From Solirubrobacter phytolaccae (GTDB lineage Bacteria; Actinomycetota; Thermoleophilia; Solirubrobacterales; Solirubrobacteraceae), in the NCBI RefSeq assembly GCF_027587195.1, contig NZ_JAPDDP010000033.1:1-64000 (forward strand): DNA of 64,000 nt. The letters run 5' to 3'. Numbering within the stretch: the stretch's first letter is position 1; each line of letters starts with the position of its first letter. A model generated the notes under the pieces. That model worked only from the letters and a program-made list of their open reading frames with translations, was not told the DNA's origin and did not search any database. Positions 63,194 to 64,000 of the stretch are shown in pieces. The position numbers were made by a program, and so were the translations under genes.

Positions 63194-64000
63194 CGCTCAC
63201 GCGGGAGCAGCTCGAGGAACACCGTCGCCACGTCGCGCGCCACAAGGAGCCCGACGCGCCGCTGACGCCGCAGCAGGAGGCGATGCTCAAGCTCCAGACG
63301 GGCGTCGGGAACGCCGCGCTCGCCCGCGCGATGCTCAACCGCCAGCTCCCGGACCTCGTCCCGCGCCTCCAGCCGCCGGCGCCGATGGCGGAGGAGATCC
63401 GCAAGCCGGTCGTCGCCTACCTGGAGAAGATGCGGCTGGCGATCCAGCTGCACAACATGGAGGGCACGATCTCCATGCCGGAGCTGGTCAACCAGATCCG
63501 CCAGAACGTGCCCGAGGCGCTCGGCGCCACGCCGTTCCAGATCGAGCTGGTGATCACGGAGATCCTCGCGGGCGACACGCCGCCGCCGACGCGCAAGGTG
63601 GACACGAGCGACGGGCGCGCCGCGGAGGTCGAGGCGAAGATCCTCAACGCGATCCCGAAGCCGCCGAAGGAGCTCAAGCTCCACGCCGGGCCGGGGACGC
63701 TGACGTTCGCGTTCACGGGCGAGGCGAAGCTCCAGGCCGGGCCGGTCACGGCGACCGCCGACAAGGACGGCGCCTCGGTCGGCGTCAAAGACGGTGACGC
63801 GTCGGTCACCGCGCAGGCCGCGTTCGCCGGCGACTCGTTCGGCCTGAAGGCGTCCGTGAAGGGCGTCGCCTTCGACGCGCAGATCAAGAAGGACAGCTCC
63901 ACCCACCAGTGGTCGAAGTTCACGGCCAACGTGAAGATCCCGATCGCCGGCAACGAGACGGTCGAGGATCGTCCGCCGCACGAGGAGATCATCGCCGCGG
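63190..64000 (+). CDS. Protein with eCIS-cargo-like LQ..GN.A N-terminal motif, C-terminus beyond window
   Basis: GTG at 63190 overlaps the YgfZ-like stop (GTGA). At least 270 residues; the frame is open at the right edge. The charged start is followed near residue 35 by LKLQTGVGNAALARAML, close to the LQRxxGNxAVxRLL element found beside DUF4157 and other proteins of extracellular contractile injection systems. A helical region (to ~150) and a repetitive beta region with FTGEAKLQAGPVTATADKDG and VKDGDASVTAQAAFAGDSFG follow. Function unknown; an injected or surface protein is possible. Confidence 0.7.
   Translation, partial: MTLTREQLEEHRRHVARHKEPDAPLTPQQEAMLKLQTGVGNAALARAMLNRQLPDLVPRLQPPAPMAEEIRKPVVAYLEKMRLAIQLHNMEGTISMPELVNQIRQNVPEALGATPFQIELVITEILAGDTPPPTRKVDTSDGRAAEVEAKILNAIPKPPKELKLHAGPGTLTFAFTGEAKLQAGPVTATADKDGASVGVKDGDASVTAQAAFAGDSFGLKASVKGVAFDAQIKKDSSTHQWSKFTANVKIPIAGNETVEDRPPHEEIIAA

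Noticed and set aside
1-64000. tRNA, rRNA and CRISPR arrays
   Set aside because: No cloverleaf with CCA-type end, no rRNA-like block and no regularly spaced short direct repeats were seen.

Overview
The window reads as a chromosomal segment of a very GC-rich actinobacterium. The class is probably Thermoleophilia (Solirubrobacter-like). This is inferred from the gene set: many large secreted proteins ending in basic beta-rich domains, a single-chain SecDF, a standalone W-x9-EH cobalamin domain, a TAXI-TRAP operon, and rel-recJ-secDF-ruvBAC in one neighbourhood. Genes are dense on both strands, and ATGA, GTGA and TGATG start/stop overlaps are common. I saw no rRNA, tRNA, CRISPR array, prophage or transposase gene.

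Layout. 1-7.4 kb: secreted proteins (an M14 carboxypeptidase with a collagen-like stretch, an M1 metallopeptidase), a CarH-like cobalamin sensor domain without a DNA-binding domain, and two tiny paralogous genes. 7.5-12.9 kb: a zinc-ribbon protein, a 432-bp palindromic element, a coupled thrC-(MoaD/ThiS)-metF operon with a structured leader, corA and a lipid-kinase-like gene. 13-25.4 kb: two giant secreted multidomain proteins (ThuA, PQQ-type sugar dehydrogenase, PKD and 3-keto-disaccharide-hydrolase-like domains) divergent from a coupled cupredoxin-multicopper oxidase-cupredoxin operon. 25.3-41.7 kb: housekeeping (universal stress protein, rel, recJ, secDF, ruvC-ruvA-ruvB, YebC) with small hypothetical genes. 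41.8-45.7 kb: a Tat-exported lyase-like protein, a second copy of the palindromic element, and an ECF sigma factor fused to a zinc-finger and membrane anti-sigma-like region. 45.8-54.5 kb: a coupled methyltransferase / phosphohexomutase / metallo-beta-lactamase operon, a Na+/H+ antiporter, a FAD oxidoreductase plus GT2 glycosyltransferase pair, and a DapA-family lyase. 54.5-63 kb: a TAXI-TRAP transporter with DUF1850, a thiol-dependent-type alcohol dehydrogenase, a HAD phosphatase, and SoxR with its operator in front of a flavin reductase. The window ends inside a protein whose N-terminus carries the LQ..xGN.A motif seen in cargo-like proteins of extracellular contractile injection systems.

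How the genes may work together. The most suggestive unit is 13-25 kb. A secreted PQQ-type sugar dehydrogenase, 3-keto-sugar hydrolase-like domains, two blue-copper carriers and a laccase-like oxidase could form an extracellular sugar-oxidising chain ending on oxygen. No such chain has been shown here; it is an inference from domains and neighbourhood. Two dispersed repeat families are not explained by the genes: a palindromic element found twice between convergent genes, and a 63-bp double-hairpin repeat with compensatory changes found twice at the 3' ends of genes.
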